This document shows positions 24,701 to 35,986 of a DNA stretch of 64,000 nt, in pieces (the stretch's first letter is position 1; every line of letters begins with the position of its first letter). The DNA lies in the NCBI GenBank assembly GCA_031216445.1, contig CM062217.1, forward strand, positions 26,478,001 through 26,542,000, read 5' to 3'. Source of the DNA: Lateolabrax maculatus (Eukaryota > Chordata > Actinopteri > Acropomatiformes > Lateolabracidae). The notes beneath the pieces are model-generated. The model was not told the origin of the DNA. It saw only the letters and a list, made by a program, of their open reading frames with translations, and searched no databases. The position numbers and the translations under genes were made by a program.

Positions 24701-25476
24701 GTCTTATTAGTCCCCCAACTACATTATATGGAACTGCAGTAATACATTAGCCTGACATAGCCAGACTAATTTGCAAATACGTATTATTCTGGAACCTCTC
24801 AGTTCATTTTCGATTTCCAAGGGGTGTTATCGACGGGCACAGACAACCAATCAGAGCAACGAAACACCGTCCTGTCGGACAGTATGGCAAACATAAATTT
24901 CTCATCAACATAAAGTTTAAGTGCAGTTGTTTGTTCTTCTTTTAGAGAAAATTTACCGTCCAGTCTGTGTAATATTGCTGCTGTAGCTGGCTGTTGAAAG
25001 CTCCGTATCGGCAGCCGCCATCTTGGATATTTACAAAGATGTTTCAAAGGCGCTCGTCTCTGTCAGTCATTGTATTAAACCTGCCTCATAGTAGATCATG
25101 CTTGTGATTGGTTCGCCTGACACAACGGCCATGCCAGTACCAAGGAAATCAGTTTGAATGGGAGAGGGGCCAAACATATCTGCCACAGCAAATAAAACAT
25201 GAGCTGGCAGATTGATCTGGTTCCCAGGCTAGTAATACATCGCTGGTGGACAAAAAAAAAAAAAAGAAATATAGTTATATTAAATGTAAAAATTGTGTAC
25301 TTGCATTCATTGTAACTTCAGTCCCTCTTAATGCACCTGCTCGCCCCCTTTCTGTCTGTTTCTAGATATTCACCTGTCCGTCATGCCGCAGTGTGTTCTG
25401 TGTGGAGTGTGATCTCTTCATCCATGACTCACTGCACTGCTGTCCCTGCTGCATTCACAGTCAGAGCACCCTTTGA
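18783..25476 (+). CDS. gtf2h2: gtf2h2 (TFIIH subunit p44), complete, 14 coding exons
   Basis: p44 is a core TFIIH subunit that stimulates the XPD helicase in transcription initiation and nucleotide-excision repair. Exons: 18783-18838, 18924-19001, 19262-19298, 19703-19789, 19886-19936, 22024-22078, 22404-22509, 22593-22683, 22890-23085, 23471-23534, 23628-23731, 23847-23949, 24025-24064 and 25366-25476 (TGA). They total 1179 nt or 392 residues, close to the roughly 395 of the human protein. The N-terminal Ssl1/vWA-like domain starts MRHLYVVIDCSRSMEDQD (Met58), with Asp66 and Ser68/Ser70 in the metal-site-like motif. Further family signatures are SREILIILSSLTTCDP and RVSVIGLSAEVRVCTVL. The C-terminus has a zinc site YFCPQCHAKY...CKVCG and a cysteine-rich RING-like end (FCHACQ, CPSCRSVFCVECD, DSLHCCPCC). 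No break was seen. Introns host SINE, LINE and MITE copies. Confidence 0.97.
20385..20408. repeat. (ATA)n microsatellite
   Basis: Trinucleotide run at the 3' edge of the SINE fragment that follows. Confidence 0.85.
20409..20570 (-). mobile_element. 5'-truncated SINE fragment
   Basis: Shares ACATTCACCCATTCATACAC, CACTGATGGCAGA and GCTGCCATGCAA(A/G)GTGC with the SINEs at 24.1 and 47.1 kb. It lacks the tRNA-like head. It sits inside the surrounding LINE fragment. Confidence 0.7.
24099..24332 (-). mobile_element. tRNA-headed SINE in gtf2h2 intron
   Basis: Read on the minus strand, the 5' head contains an A box (TGGCTCAGGAGGTAGAACGG) and a B box (GGTTCGATCCC, the complement of GGGATCGAACC near 24263). 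These are RNA polymerase III promoter elements of a tRNA-derived SINE. The tail ends GCGCTATAAAAATGCAGTCC. The flanks show a short likely duplication, ATCTGTA, on both sides. The related copies at 46.1 and 47.1 kb confirm a repeat family rather than a tRNA gene. Confidence 0.8.
24385..24640. repeat. dispersed fish repeat fragment
   Basis: Begins AAAGGGGCACTCCCCCAATT and includes GCATTATGGGAACTGTAGGA. It resembles pieces near 1.17, 13.96 and 37.6 kb. Ends uncertain. Confidence 0.4.
24748..25231 (-). mobile_element. TAGCCTGG-ended MITE, copy 2 (last gtf2h2 intron), 9-bp target duplication
   Basis: Inverted relative to copy 1, 484 bp. Ends are TAGCCTGACATAGCCAGACT and GGTTCCCAGGCTA. Flanked by the exact duplication GTAATACAT at 24739-24747 and 25232-25240. 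Internal text such as AAGTTTAAGTGCAGTTGTTT, read in complement, matches copies 1 and 3. Confidence 0.88.
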
Positions 25477-25840
25477 AGCTGAGAGGCTAACTGTCTTTGA
25501 AGCAAACTCGGTGTTGTACACCCCTGATAGGAAGGATATAGTACACGCAGGCTGTCAATGGACCATCCAAATGGTCATATTTCAAAGGCGTTGAAGATTG
25601 GCACAACATATTTTGGATCATTTCGGTTGATCCATATTGTAGGTAGAAGCAGCATTGTTCTTGCTAAAGATGTTGCTGAGTTGGGCCAAAGCTCCTGTCT
25701 GCTCTGAGAATTTCATCCAAGCCACTGCACTGTTTTCCTGCTGTCAAACAGCACACTGCTTTGTATATGTCAGAAATGATTTTGTGCATTGTTTATACAC
25801 ATTTTTGTATTTTGTGTTTTGTTTGTGACATGGCAGTTAC

Positions 25841-25846
25841 AATAAA
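25841..25846 (+). terminator. gtf2h2 polyadenylation signal
   Basis: AATAAA about 365 bp after the gtf2h2 stop, followed by a T-rich stretch. Confidence 0.6.
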
Positions 25847-26344
25847 ACTGTTTTTTTTTGTACTTGTTAAAATGTTTTAACCAGTGAGCAGTTTCTGTAT
25901 AGTTTGAAAACAGGCCTTTATACAATTACCCAGGTTTTCTCATTCAAATCACAACTCTTGCATTTGCTATGCTAAATTTAGGGTTAGAGGCAGGGCTGTA
26001 GCTACCGTTGAGCACTCTGAGATTCTGTCTGCCATTCCCACATTGTGTATATTTTTTATGGACATTTCCTATTATATATCCTGATTCTTTGACTCAGTAT
26101 ATTTAAAGTTGAATACTTTTAGGCCAAATAAAAAAACACCAGAATGCTGTTCCCGGCAGTGTGGAGAAGGCGTTGGAAGTCAAACAGTTAGCCCAAGAAC
26201 AATATGGAAAGTCCCAAACTAAAAATAATGAGGATGCATTGATGTGACCTCAGTATTTTTAACATCCTGTCTGAATCAAGCCCCCAGGTAGTGCGCTGCA
26301 CTCTGAAGCCAATTTGACATAGCGGCCAAACCATGGATGAGCAT

Positions 26345-26757
26345 GCGCACTAGCGTTTCCGTAAGTCATAATTACAACATCAGCTCTCCCCCGCTGCCCG
26401 GCTCCTCCGAGAGCACGTAGTCCACCAAACAAACAGCACAGACGGGCTGGAGGACCGTCTCTGTGTCCTCGGGTGTGTGAGACCCAGAGCTCCAGCCGCT
26501 ACTGCTGGACAGGAACAAGCAGAACTAGTAACACTATCAGCTGTGACCATTAAAGTCACCCCGGCACTGTTCCCCTGAACCCCTCCGACACATCTCTCCC
26601 TGCAGCTGAGCACAGACCTGGCCCACTAAGTCACAATTATGAGATAGTATCTCATTATTATGAGATAGTAAGTCAAAACTATGAGATACTAAGTCAGAAC
26701 TATGACTTACAGGATCGTTATTTTTTTTCTTCACAGTGGTGCAAATGGGCTTCCATA
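26345..26757 (-). mobile_element. truncated MITE just upstream of dhfr
   Basis: Inverse copy of the left half of the complete element in dhfr intron 1. It shares the CTCTCCCCCGCTGCCCGGCT and CAGCCGCTACTGCTGGACAG stretches and ends in the same terminus, AAATGGGCTTCCATA. Several TATGAGATA(G/C)TA-type subrepeats lie near the right end. The left end is truncated and ends in a residual GTAAGTCATAATTA. Confidence 0.75.
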
Positions 26758-26982
26758 AGACAGAGACGTCTGTAACTCAGCGGACATTTTTTTTTTTTTT
26801 GGTACAACAACTACCCATTTCTAACACTTTAATAGTCCTTATGTAAATCATTAGGTCCTAAAAGTAGTAAAATTCACTAATAGCCGAATCCAGAGTTATT
26901 TTCCTCGGCATCGTGAAGTTATTTAACTCCATAAGATGGCAGTGATGGATGTGACGACACGTGTTCATCTGCCATAAAACCT

Positions 26983-27008
26983 GAAGAAGAAGAAGAAGAA
27001 GAAGAAGT
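26983..27008. repeat. (GAA)n microsatellite in dhfr upstream region
   Basis: About eight AAG/GAA units roughly 110 bp before the dhfr start codon. Confidence 0.9.
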
Positions 27009-27060
27009 GGCAGTGGAAGCGGAAGTGGTCATTTTCCTAAAACATGTTCTGGCGGGAAGC
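27009..27060 (+). promoter_or_regulatory. candidate dhfr promoter elements
   Basis: Just upstream of the dhfr start are GCGGAAGTGG (ETS-type) at about 27019 and GGCGGGAAGC at 27051-27060. The latter contains the complement of the TTCCCGC E2F core. E2F control of dhfr at G1/S is established in vertebrates; its use here is inferred. No TATA box was seen. Confidence 0.5.
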
Positions 27061-27117
27061 TGTGGAGAACCAACACAACCAGAGATACTGAATAACTAAC
27101 GGAACACACACAGCACC

Positions 27118-30100
27118 ATGTCCCGCCTCACCCTGAACGGTATCGTGGCGGTGTGCCCTGACCTGGGTATTGGGATGAATGGAAACCTGCCCTGGCATCC
27201 CGTTAGACTCAGGTAAGTCCCGGTGTGACGGTTTAACTGGTGGTTGAATTAACTGGTGATACTCCAGTGTCTGAGGCAGATGTGTCGTTGTCGTGGCTTT
27301 TGAGGATCCGTGTCGACTAACCAGAAAATAAACATAACGATTACATTGCTTATGAAAGTAATGTATATTCTTTTGAAACTAGTGTGTACGGCATTTTCTA
27401 CACCCGTTTCACACGGACCTCCAACCTGCAAATTAGTTAAATACGGTCTATGGTTCAAAGAGAGGACTATGGGGAAATACAATGTAGGTGACTGTAGCGA
27501 TGTCTGTTCAAAACACTTCAAACGTCAATAAATTGTCCAAATGCTCATGTTATCGGTCTGTTATTTGTGTCATGATCGTTTTCAATGCGTTTGTACTCGC
27601 ATAAAACCAAGTGAAACATACAGTCTGAGGTAACATGTTTACCTCCAGTTTGAACGTGGTGTGGAGATCGCTGTCAGCATTGGAAAAGTGCAGTAGCCTA
27701 CAACCAGATTAATTTGTGATTATCATCTTTTCTAAAGTTTACAGACATTTATCTGTGAAGGCAAGATATTGTGCAGTATTCGGCACAATATCTTGACACG
27801 ACTGTTAACCCTGATTTTGCAAATAGGGACAGAAATTGGATAATTACGCACAGTAGTAAAAGTAACTGTTACTCCACACTATATAAATTCTGTTAACGTG
27901 TCACATCTTAGTGACCTTTTGAGTTGTTGAGTGTGATTAGACTGGGCTAATCTTTTAACAGTCACATTGGTAAACGCTTCACAATAAAACCTGAATGCAT
28001 CTAATGTGTGAATGAATTGTGGTATGTATGTATGTAACCATACAAAATAAAGCTTTAAAATATATTTTAGGAAAACTTGCTGTGTTTTCTAATTTGCATT
28101 TAGACCTACCAATATTAACAGGCCTATGTTAGGGAATGTGTGAATAAAACAAATGTTCTGACCCATTTCTCTTGAGCCTGCATAATTAGTGCAGGTCTCC
28201 ATCTGGTGTTTCCATGTCATATTAGATTTGGGAATTGTACCATAGCAGACGATTATTGTTGGTCCACATGGCATGCATCCTTACCCTTTATTCTAAAGGT
28301 GTCAGCTCTTTTCTTAATAACAGTTTTCTCCTTGCTGGTTAGCCCTTCAGGATACTGATTGTGGAGTTTGAGATTCGTAACCTCTCCAACTACTTAGGGT
28401 GGTCCAAAATGGATCCCAATCTGTCCCTACCTACCTCCGCCTGTCTCACCTACCTAGTCCTACTCCCAACACTGTCTACCAACTTACCCTCACCTATGGA
28501 AGCCCATTTGCGCCACTGTGAAGAAAAAAATAGTGATCCTGTAAGTCATAATTATGAGATAGTATCAGCTGCAGGGAGAGATGTGTCGGAGGGGTTCAGG
28601 GGAACAGTGCCGGGGTGACTTTAATGGTCACAGCTGATAGTGTTACTAGTTCTGCTTGTTCCTGTCCAGCAGTAGCGGCTGGAGCTCTGGGTCTCACACA
28701 CCCGAGGACACAGAGACGGTCCTCCAGCCCGTCTGTGCTGTTTGTTTGGTGGACTACGTGCTCTCGGAGGAGCCGGGCAGCGGGGGAGAGCACGATACTT
28801 TACGCTGATGTTGTTACTGTGTGTGGGGCCGACAATAAAGAGTGGTTGTTTGAACGTTACCTGTCTGGGTCTGTGTTTGTGTGGAGGAGCAGTGGAGAGA
28901 CGGCGACATATGCCCGTCACCTCCGCAGGTAACAGAGTCATTTATCAAGACGGATCTTCAACAAGCAGGAACATGTAAACGGTGCGTTAACTCAGCTGTT
29001 AGCCCAACCAGCGCACTGTGGCTGTGGAAAACATAGAGAGAGACTGCAGTCAAAGCAGGGGGAAATATCGCGTTTCTACTGTTGAACGGCCATTTTGATA
29101 AATCGCTCTACTCTTTTACCGAGCAAAGTTGTCATTAACTCAGACCTTATATTTAATTCACCTGCTTCACTGTCTTCCATCATCATGGCTGACCTGCTCT
29201 GCTGAGCCCCAGCCCTGAGAGTCATAATTATGAGAGAGCCATCTCTTAATTATGACTTACTGGATCGTTATTTTTTCTTTACAGTGGCGCAAATGGGCTT
29301 CCATACTCACCTCTTCACACACACAAATACAACAAAATAGACGAGCCACACAGACAGACACTACAAAACCTACAATACCAGCCTCTCTCTGACACACAAG
29401 CACACTTCCAAAGCTCAACCACGATCACTCACAAGGACAACCACTCTATCTCGATCAATCACATATCACTCTTATCGCTGTATAATCACTCTCTAAGTCA
29501 CTCCAACCTACTCAAAAGCCCACAAAGTTGTAACGTGTAAATTGGATTTATATAGACTATCCCTCCCCAATTTCTTAGTTATCCAAGTTCTGTCCCCACT
29601 TTCAAAATGAGTTAGCTGTGTCCAATTTGGATGAATCAGGTGTTCTGATTGGTGTACAGTATCTGTGTGATGAGAGAGCTAAATGTCTGTAGCCTTTGAC
29701 ATGATTGGTGGTAGATAGTCTACTACATCTGTGGACTATCACAAGGTAATCTGGGTGTATCAGGCTTTGCCACAGGTAACTCCACGCTGCATTTGAGCTG
29801 GGTGCAAACATATACTCCTGACTGTTTCACTTGCAGGCTGTATGAATGTATAAACATATCTCAAGTTGACTTGACATCAGATTAATAATGATATATGATA
29901 CCAATATAAAACATTTTGTGAACGATTTATTGACGTTTGCAATGTTTTGAACAGACATTGCCACAGTCACCTACATCGTCAATCCCTATGGTCCTCGCTT
30001 TAAACTAATTAGCAAGTTGGAGGCCCCTGTCAATCTGGAGGACAAACTCAATAAAAAAGGATATACACGAGTAAACATTACAGTGACTTCTGGAGATGTT

Positions 30101-33100
30101 CTAGCGAGGGATGTTTTACGTCTGCATCAAAAAAGACAAGTCCTATAACGCCATCGCAACCACATCCTCACGCAGAGGAATATCACCAGGCAATTCAAAC
30201 TCCAGTTAATCCGTTAAGGGTTTTTTAACACCAGATCTGGCGTGTCTCCTCTTTTACGCGTGTCTCCATCAAACTCTTCGGTTGTAGCAACCATCTGTTC
30301 GACTCCAGCATGTGTTACTTTGTTGTTTTTATGTGACCAGACGGCAAATTATATTTTCGTAGTAAAGAGGTCCAATATTTTGATGTAAGTTTGTTGACCC
30401 CAAAATTAATGTTCCAGCAAACTCTTTTTATTGTAATGTCTTAAGACACACCGACAAATGAATGTGATAGAGACACAAAGTGCGGTAGCAGCAGCAGTGA
30501 CCTATGAATGTAGAAACTTTGTCAGCCATTGGATTCTGTTTTCTTCTCTTGTAGTAACGAATTCAAACATTTCCGAAAGATGACAGCAACTCCATCTGTG
30601 GAAGGTAACTGCAATTCACCCTGTCTGAGATAAAAAGAATGTACAGTTTTGTTCATAATTTAGTGGCTGCTTAATGCAGTATTGAGGTTTGTGAATGTTT
30701 GTAGTTTGTAGTAATATGTTTTTACAACAGCAGAGAGAAATGTGTTAGACTAAAGCAAGAAAACATCCTTTGTATTTGTTGTGAAGTGCAGAAAGAACCA
30801 CTGCCAGTTAAACTACGTTTCAGCATCCGTCTGAGTCTCTGGCTGGGATATAAGCAGCTGGTATCAAAGTTTGAGACGTATAGAACAAACAACCACAAAT
30901 GAATCTTGAAGCAAAAAGTGTAACAACACCCATGTGCCTGAAACACTTTATATAATGTGTCTTTCTATCTTCAAAAATGTAACTATGTTTGTATTCAACG
31001 TGTGCTTTTCTGAACAGTTGTTACATTCAACGTCAACTAACAGACTTCCCTCTTGGTAAACGCCAGAGGCAAGGGTCATGAGGGATGTGAAGTGAAACGT
31101 CCCCACACCACCACCACCCCAGCCCGACCACATTTTAAGTCGTTGAGGAGATTCTTCTCATGATCAGTATGCAAAAAGAAAAATGAAGAAAAAAAAAACA
31201 AAAAAAAACATTACCCTCGTAGGGCAAAAGAGGGGAAAAACCCTTTTATAGCCACAATAGTAATCAGACCAGCACTCCGTCCCCATATTTCCAATTTTCA
31301 ACACAATCCGCTTGGTCCTGTCATGTCTGAATAAAGCCAGAAGACATTAATGTAATGGATGACATAAAGCCCTTACTTTAATAGACAGGAGAAGCCAGTG
31401 ATGTTAACACAACTTTAACTCCACCCAATTCCATCATTATCTATACCCCCGACCCAACCTCCTTTTTTGTGTGTTTTTATGTGCTTTAAGTAAAAGAGGT
31501 GGCCACAGTAAAGCAGCGATCACTGTGTGACACACACATTGGACAGGATGTGTTGAAACAGGTAGTATAGGTGGAATCCTGCAGCCTTGCGTAGAGGAGT
31601 TCTGAATATTCAGAACTGCCTGTACATCAAAGAGTAGTAATTCATTACCAATGAATCTGCACCTTGCTGTCCTGCAGGCAAGCAGAATGTGGTGATCATG
31701 GGCAGGAAGACGTGGTTTTCCATCCCAGAGAAGAACAGACCTCTGAGCAACAGGATCAACATCGTCCTCAGCAGGGAGTGCAAGTATGTGTTGCACACAG
31801 TTCATGCTACTAACATTATAATTTTTTAAGGTAGATCCCCTGCCGTTTGCATTTAGGTCTTTCTATTTGTCTCAACTGTTGTTCGGTTTGTTAAAATCCT
31901 GTACTAACTTCCATTGCATAGCAGTCACCCGTTGTTTAGTTGTACGTCATTCATATTTGAACTAGAGATTAATCTGCAACCTTGATGCAGAGCCTAAAGG
32001 TGCTAAAGTGAAGTTTTACTTTACTGTAAGTATTATGCAGTTGTAACCGTGACCTGTAAGAATGTACCAATTCTCCTCCAGAGTGCCCCCTGCAGGAGCA
32101 CACCACCTGGCGGCAGACTTCAGCTCAGCTCTCCGGCTGGTCACGGAGCTTGCGGACCAGGCTGACCAGGTCTGGGTTATAGGAGGAAGCTCTCTCTACA
32201 AGGTACTGCATGGAGCGGCCAGGGCGCCTGCTGCCTAGGCACATTTTACACACTGATGTCTCACATGTTTGTTTATTCATTCTTTAATTTTTTGTCATTA
32301 TTTTGGCGATTTGGTGGAAAGCTGCTACAGATATTCTCAAATAACCAATGTAGAGTAGGCTGGAGTTTCTGATTAAAAATTAATATAATATACATATCCA
32401 TAATACAATAATACATATCCAAGTAATTATCCAGTGTTTCATTGTACTGTCAGATTGCAGCGGTCAGTGACGGTCATGATGAACTACTCTGCGCATACAT
32501 AGCCTTTCTGTAATCATGTTTTGGTTGCTTTGGGCTACCCAGGAGCTGATGGAGAGCCCGGGGACCAGGAGACTCTTCGTCACACGAATCCTGAAGCAGT
32601 ATCAGTGTGACACGTTCCTCCCTGAAATCAGTCTGAACAAATATCGCCTGCTGCCAGAGTAAGATCAGCACTCGTGTTCAGCACATTTTTGGGGGAATTT
32701 AGGTTTATTACATGTCGTCTTTAGTTTTGGCCATCATTTCAGTCATGGTACTATAATAAGCAAGTTGTTTGCTGAGATTTTAGAGCACAGTGATGGGTTC
32801 TAAACCAGCCGTTGATTCAGATTATCGAAAGCACTTTGTTTGGAGGTCAAACTGAGGTAGGAAGTTTGTCTGTAAACTGCGATGGATAGGGTTAGGGTTA
32901 GTTTGGGTCGTATTTTTTTCGGTTTACCTTCATTTTCTCATCCAAATAAGTTTGACCAACCTGAAGAAAAAGAAAAATCCTTTTCTCAGCAGCTTTTCAA
33001 AAGTAAATCCAAACACATGTAAAAATAGTGATGGTAGTAAAACATTTTTTTACTGCTGTTGGCTGTGGAAATTTGGAAATTTGGAAACTCTTGAATTTTT

Positions 33101-33246
33101 AATTATGCACCAAGACCTTAAACAGCATGGGTTTACCAGATGTAATGTCTTGTTTCTCCTACAGGTTTCCAGGAGTGCCACAAGAGCTGCAGGAGGAGAA
33201 TGGTATCCAGTACAGATTTGAAGTCTATGAGAGCATCGAGCAGTGA
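27118..33246 (+). CDS. dhfr: dhfr (dihydrofolate reductase), complete, 6 exons
   Basis: The enzyme reduces dihydrofolate to tetrahydrofolate with NADPH for thymidylate, purine and amino-acid synthesis. Exons: 27118-27212, 30555-30604, 31678-31783, 32082-32202, 32543-32658 and 33165-33246 (TGA). They total 570 nt or 189 residues, against 187 in human. Visible family features are GIGMNGNLPW (residues 17-26), the active-site Glu at residue 34 in SNEFKHF (human Glu30), VVIMGRKTWFSIPEKNRPL, the NADPH-binding IGGSSLY segment (residues 117-123), and a C-terminus reading FPGVPQELQEENGIQYRFEV. Splice phases agree at all five junctions. The start codon follows CAGCACC and is the only in-frame ATG before GIVAV. 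The gene lies head-to-tail behind gtf2h2; no msh3 is present on its 5' side, unlike the mammalian shared promoter. Confidence 0.97.
28495..29305. mobile_element. complete MITE in dhfr intron 1
   Basis: An 811 bp element. Both ends read TATGGAAGCCCATTTGCGCC in inverse orientation (end at 29286-29305), followed by ACTGTGAAGAAA-type and GTAAGTCATAATTATGAGA-type inner arms (inverted-repeat arms of about 60 bp). A TA target duplication is likely. The interior includes a GC-rich segment in which one frame reads VLQPVCAVCLVDYVLSEEP; this may be captured host sequence. A truncated inverse copy lies at 26345-26757 and an end fragment at 47062-47370. Confidence 0.8.
29949..30146 (+). other. unidentified open segment in dhfr intron 1, possible exon relic
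   Basis: After an acceptor-like TTTTGAACAG, a frame stays open for about 64 codons to a TAA at 30144-30146. It reads ATVTYIVNPYGPRFKLISKL then EAPVNLEDKLNKKGYTRVNI then TVTSGDVLARDVLRLHQKRQ. Its balanced composition looks more protein-like than the surrounding intron. There is no start codon and no donor. I do not recognise the family. It may be a fragment of a retrocopy, a transposon-carried exon or chance. Confidence 0.3.
30605..31677 (+). other. dhfr intron 2
   Basis: Roughly 1.1 kb with A-rich runs around 31175-31210 and no recognisable exon or repeat family. Confidence 0.5.
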
Positions 33247-33313
33247 AGAGGAATTACAAAATCACAAGGACTCCTTTTTCTGAATGAACAATGTAAATGT
33301 TGGACCCAAAGTG

Positions 33314-33315
<2 letters not shown>

Positions 33316-33393
<78 letters not shown>
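33316..33393. repeat. (AT)n microsatellite in dhfr 3' UTR
   Basis: About 39 uninterrupted AT units starting some 70 bp after the dhfr stop codon. Confidence 0.97.
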
Positions 33394-33397
<4 letters not shown>

Positions 33398-33831
33398 GAT
33401 TTGTACAGTTAGGAGGTATCATACCAAGTTGTTTTTTTTTCTCAGAGTTGAAATTAACAAAGATTTCAATCACAAAGATTCCTACTGTAAAGTTATTTAA
33501 AGGTGGGGAAATCTAACAACCCCTATATTTATGAAAAAAGGGTTTATCCTTTACATGATCATATATATTCTTACAGCAAGACCAGCTGATGGTAAGTCTC
33601 TGTCTGCTCAGAGAAAACTCAAAATTTATACCAGAGGAACTGCAGCAGAGTGGATCAACCACACAATTATGAGGAACATGTGACTGTACTTATGGAATGA
33701 AAAGCTAACAATTTTAGCTAATTGTTCTTCTGATCTTGGCGGCAATTTTGCCTCTCATGTCTCGCTCTGTGATGCTTTGTCTCAGGTGATGCAGGTACCC
33801 AGGTATTTCTTTGTGACCACAAGGCAACATG

Positions 33832-33837
33832 AATAAA
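33832..33837 (+). terminator. candidate dhfr polyadenylation signal
   Basis: AATAAA about 590 bp downstream of the stop. Position-based inference. Confidence 0.4.
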
Positions 33838-34963
33838 ACCCTAATTTTCACACTACCAATATCGGTATGTGCAAACAATGTGACTCACTTGTGCTCTGAC
33901 TGACATGAAGATGAGCTTTAATGCTCTACTGGTGTACAATAGACTATCCTACTCACAGAGGGTAGTGGATGAGGAGGCATCAGTCTATGAAAGCCCCAAG
34001 TTCACTGCATCACTGGGCTTATTGGTCATTTAATTACTGCAATTTTGTTTGAGTATAGAGTACAATGCCATTGGTTACCACATAATTTTGTAATCTTGTG
34101 TCCCTGTCTTTTTAGAAGGGTGCTTTGTCAAAATCTAGTTTTAACCCATTTCAGTTTATGTTGTGCTCACATGTTTTATTTAGCTAATTTTTGTTTCATC
34201 AAATTCCATTAAAATAATTCCAGTATAGGAATGCTGGTTGGTTTTCTTTGCCTGGGTTACTGTGATCTATAGAGTGTGATCAACACAAGGTTTGGTGGCA
34301 AAAAAAAGAACATTCAGTACGACACTATAGGAAGCCTGAGAGGCAAAATAGTCTTCATTTCTTGTTTAGATAAACTCGACAAGCTGCTGCTGGTTAAGTT
34401 ATTGCTCTCAGCTCACAGTAAAAGCAACTCAGGTGAGCTTATCAACATTTTATTAACTCTTTAGTGGACTTTGGCAGCTAGAAAGTAAGAAATCACTGGG
34501 GAGATTTTACTAGGAAAATGACCTGAAACTATAAAAGTCTGCAATTGCACCCTTGGCTCTACAGTGTCAGATCTACAGTGCAGACTTTCACTGAGTGTCA
34601 TGTGGTTCGTGGTAATTTATCTGAAGTGCAAAGTTATTTGAGAATGAGCAGGAATAAACCAGTGTCAGCAGAAATGATCAGAAAGACAAGGTAGTGATAA
34701 AAAATCTATAGGCCATGTCTTGTAAATGGGCCCAATGTGCATAAAATACAATGGGAAATGTACCACAAACTGATTTGACATAGCAAACCAGGCCAGTCCT
34801 GGTTTTATCATGAATGATCATTAAAATTATCATAAACTGAGCCAAACGCAGAGCCATGCCGGGTCACAAGAGCAGCAGCCGCTCGCTGTGTAAAAGCACC
34901 TTTAGACGCAGTGAACACATTAGTTACTTTGAGTCATCCTGAGGCCTTAACTCCAGAGCTCAG
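33838..34963. other. dhfr-ankrd34b intergenic, first part
   Basis: No gene or identifiable repeat seen before the LINE copy that starts at 34964. Confidence 0.4.
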
Positions 34964-35986
34964 TGTCAAGTCAAGTCAATTTTATTTGTATAGCGCCAAA
35001 TCATAACAAAAGTTTTCTCAAGACGCTTTCACATAGAGTAGGTCTAGACCATACTCTTTAAAATATTATTTACAGAGACCCAACAGTTCCCACCATGAGC
35101 AGCACTTGGTGACAGTGGCGAGGAAAAACTCCCTTTTAACAGGTAGAAACCTCGAGCAGAACCAGGCTCTGGGTGGGCGGCCATCTGCATCGACCCAGTT
35201 GGGTTGAAAGGGGAGGAGAGAGGGGGAGAGGGGAGACAGAGCAGGAGGACAGACAACAAATCAGACTAATAATAATAACAACTGCAGCAGTGAGTGTGGA
35301 GCAGGAACATGGGGGCAGTAGACGGCCGGCAATCACAGATCCAGAATCTACAGCTGCAGAGGCAGAAATACCTGCAGAAAGTGAGAAGGCGAAAAAGCAC
35401 AGAAAGCACAAGGACTACCAGGAAGAAATGGAGTTGGTAACCTGTATTAGTGGGATAGGAATGCGTACAGATAGAGAGGGAGAGGAGGAGAGAGAAGCTC
35501 AGTGCATCATGGGAAATCCCCCAGCAGTCTAAGCCTATAACAGCATAACTAAGGGATGGTTCAGGGCTCACCTGAGCCAGCCCTAACTATAAGCTTTATC
35601 AAAAAGGAACGTTTTTAGCATACTCTTAAACGAAGAGAGGGTGTCTGCCTCCCGAACCCAAATTAGGAGCTGATTCCACAGAAGAGGAGCTTGATAACTA
35701 AAGGCTCTGGCTCCCATTCTACTTTTAGAGACTTTAGGTACCACAAGTAACCCTGCATTCTGTGAGCGTAGTGCTCTAGTGGGGTAATACGGTACTATCA
35801 GCTCTTTAAGATATGATGGTGCCTGACCAATAAGAGCTTTGTAAGTGAGGAGGACGACTTTAAATTGTATTCTAGATTTCACAGGGAGCCAGTGCAGAGA
35901 AGCTAATATCAGAGAAATATGTTCCCTTTTGCTAGTTCCTGTCAGTACACGTGCAGCTGCATTCTGGATCAGCTGGAGAGTCTTTG
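34964..35986 (-). mobile_element. 5'-truncated LINE (same family as 10.5 kb copy)
   Basis: Minus-strand copy, very similar to 10485-11500 through the (TTGAC)n end, the tail and the C-terminal coding part (ALIGQAPSYLKELIVPYYPT, AFSYQAPLLWNQL, FLFDKAYS at 35583-35882). It stops at GAGAGTCTTTG, where the 10.5 kb copy continues. High similarity between the copies suggests recent activity. Confidence 0.88.

Noticed and set aside
32885..32903. Telomere-like GGGTTAGGGTTAG in dhfr intron 5
   Set aside because: Only about two units; too short to mean an interstitial telomere.
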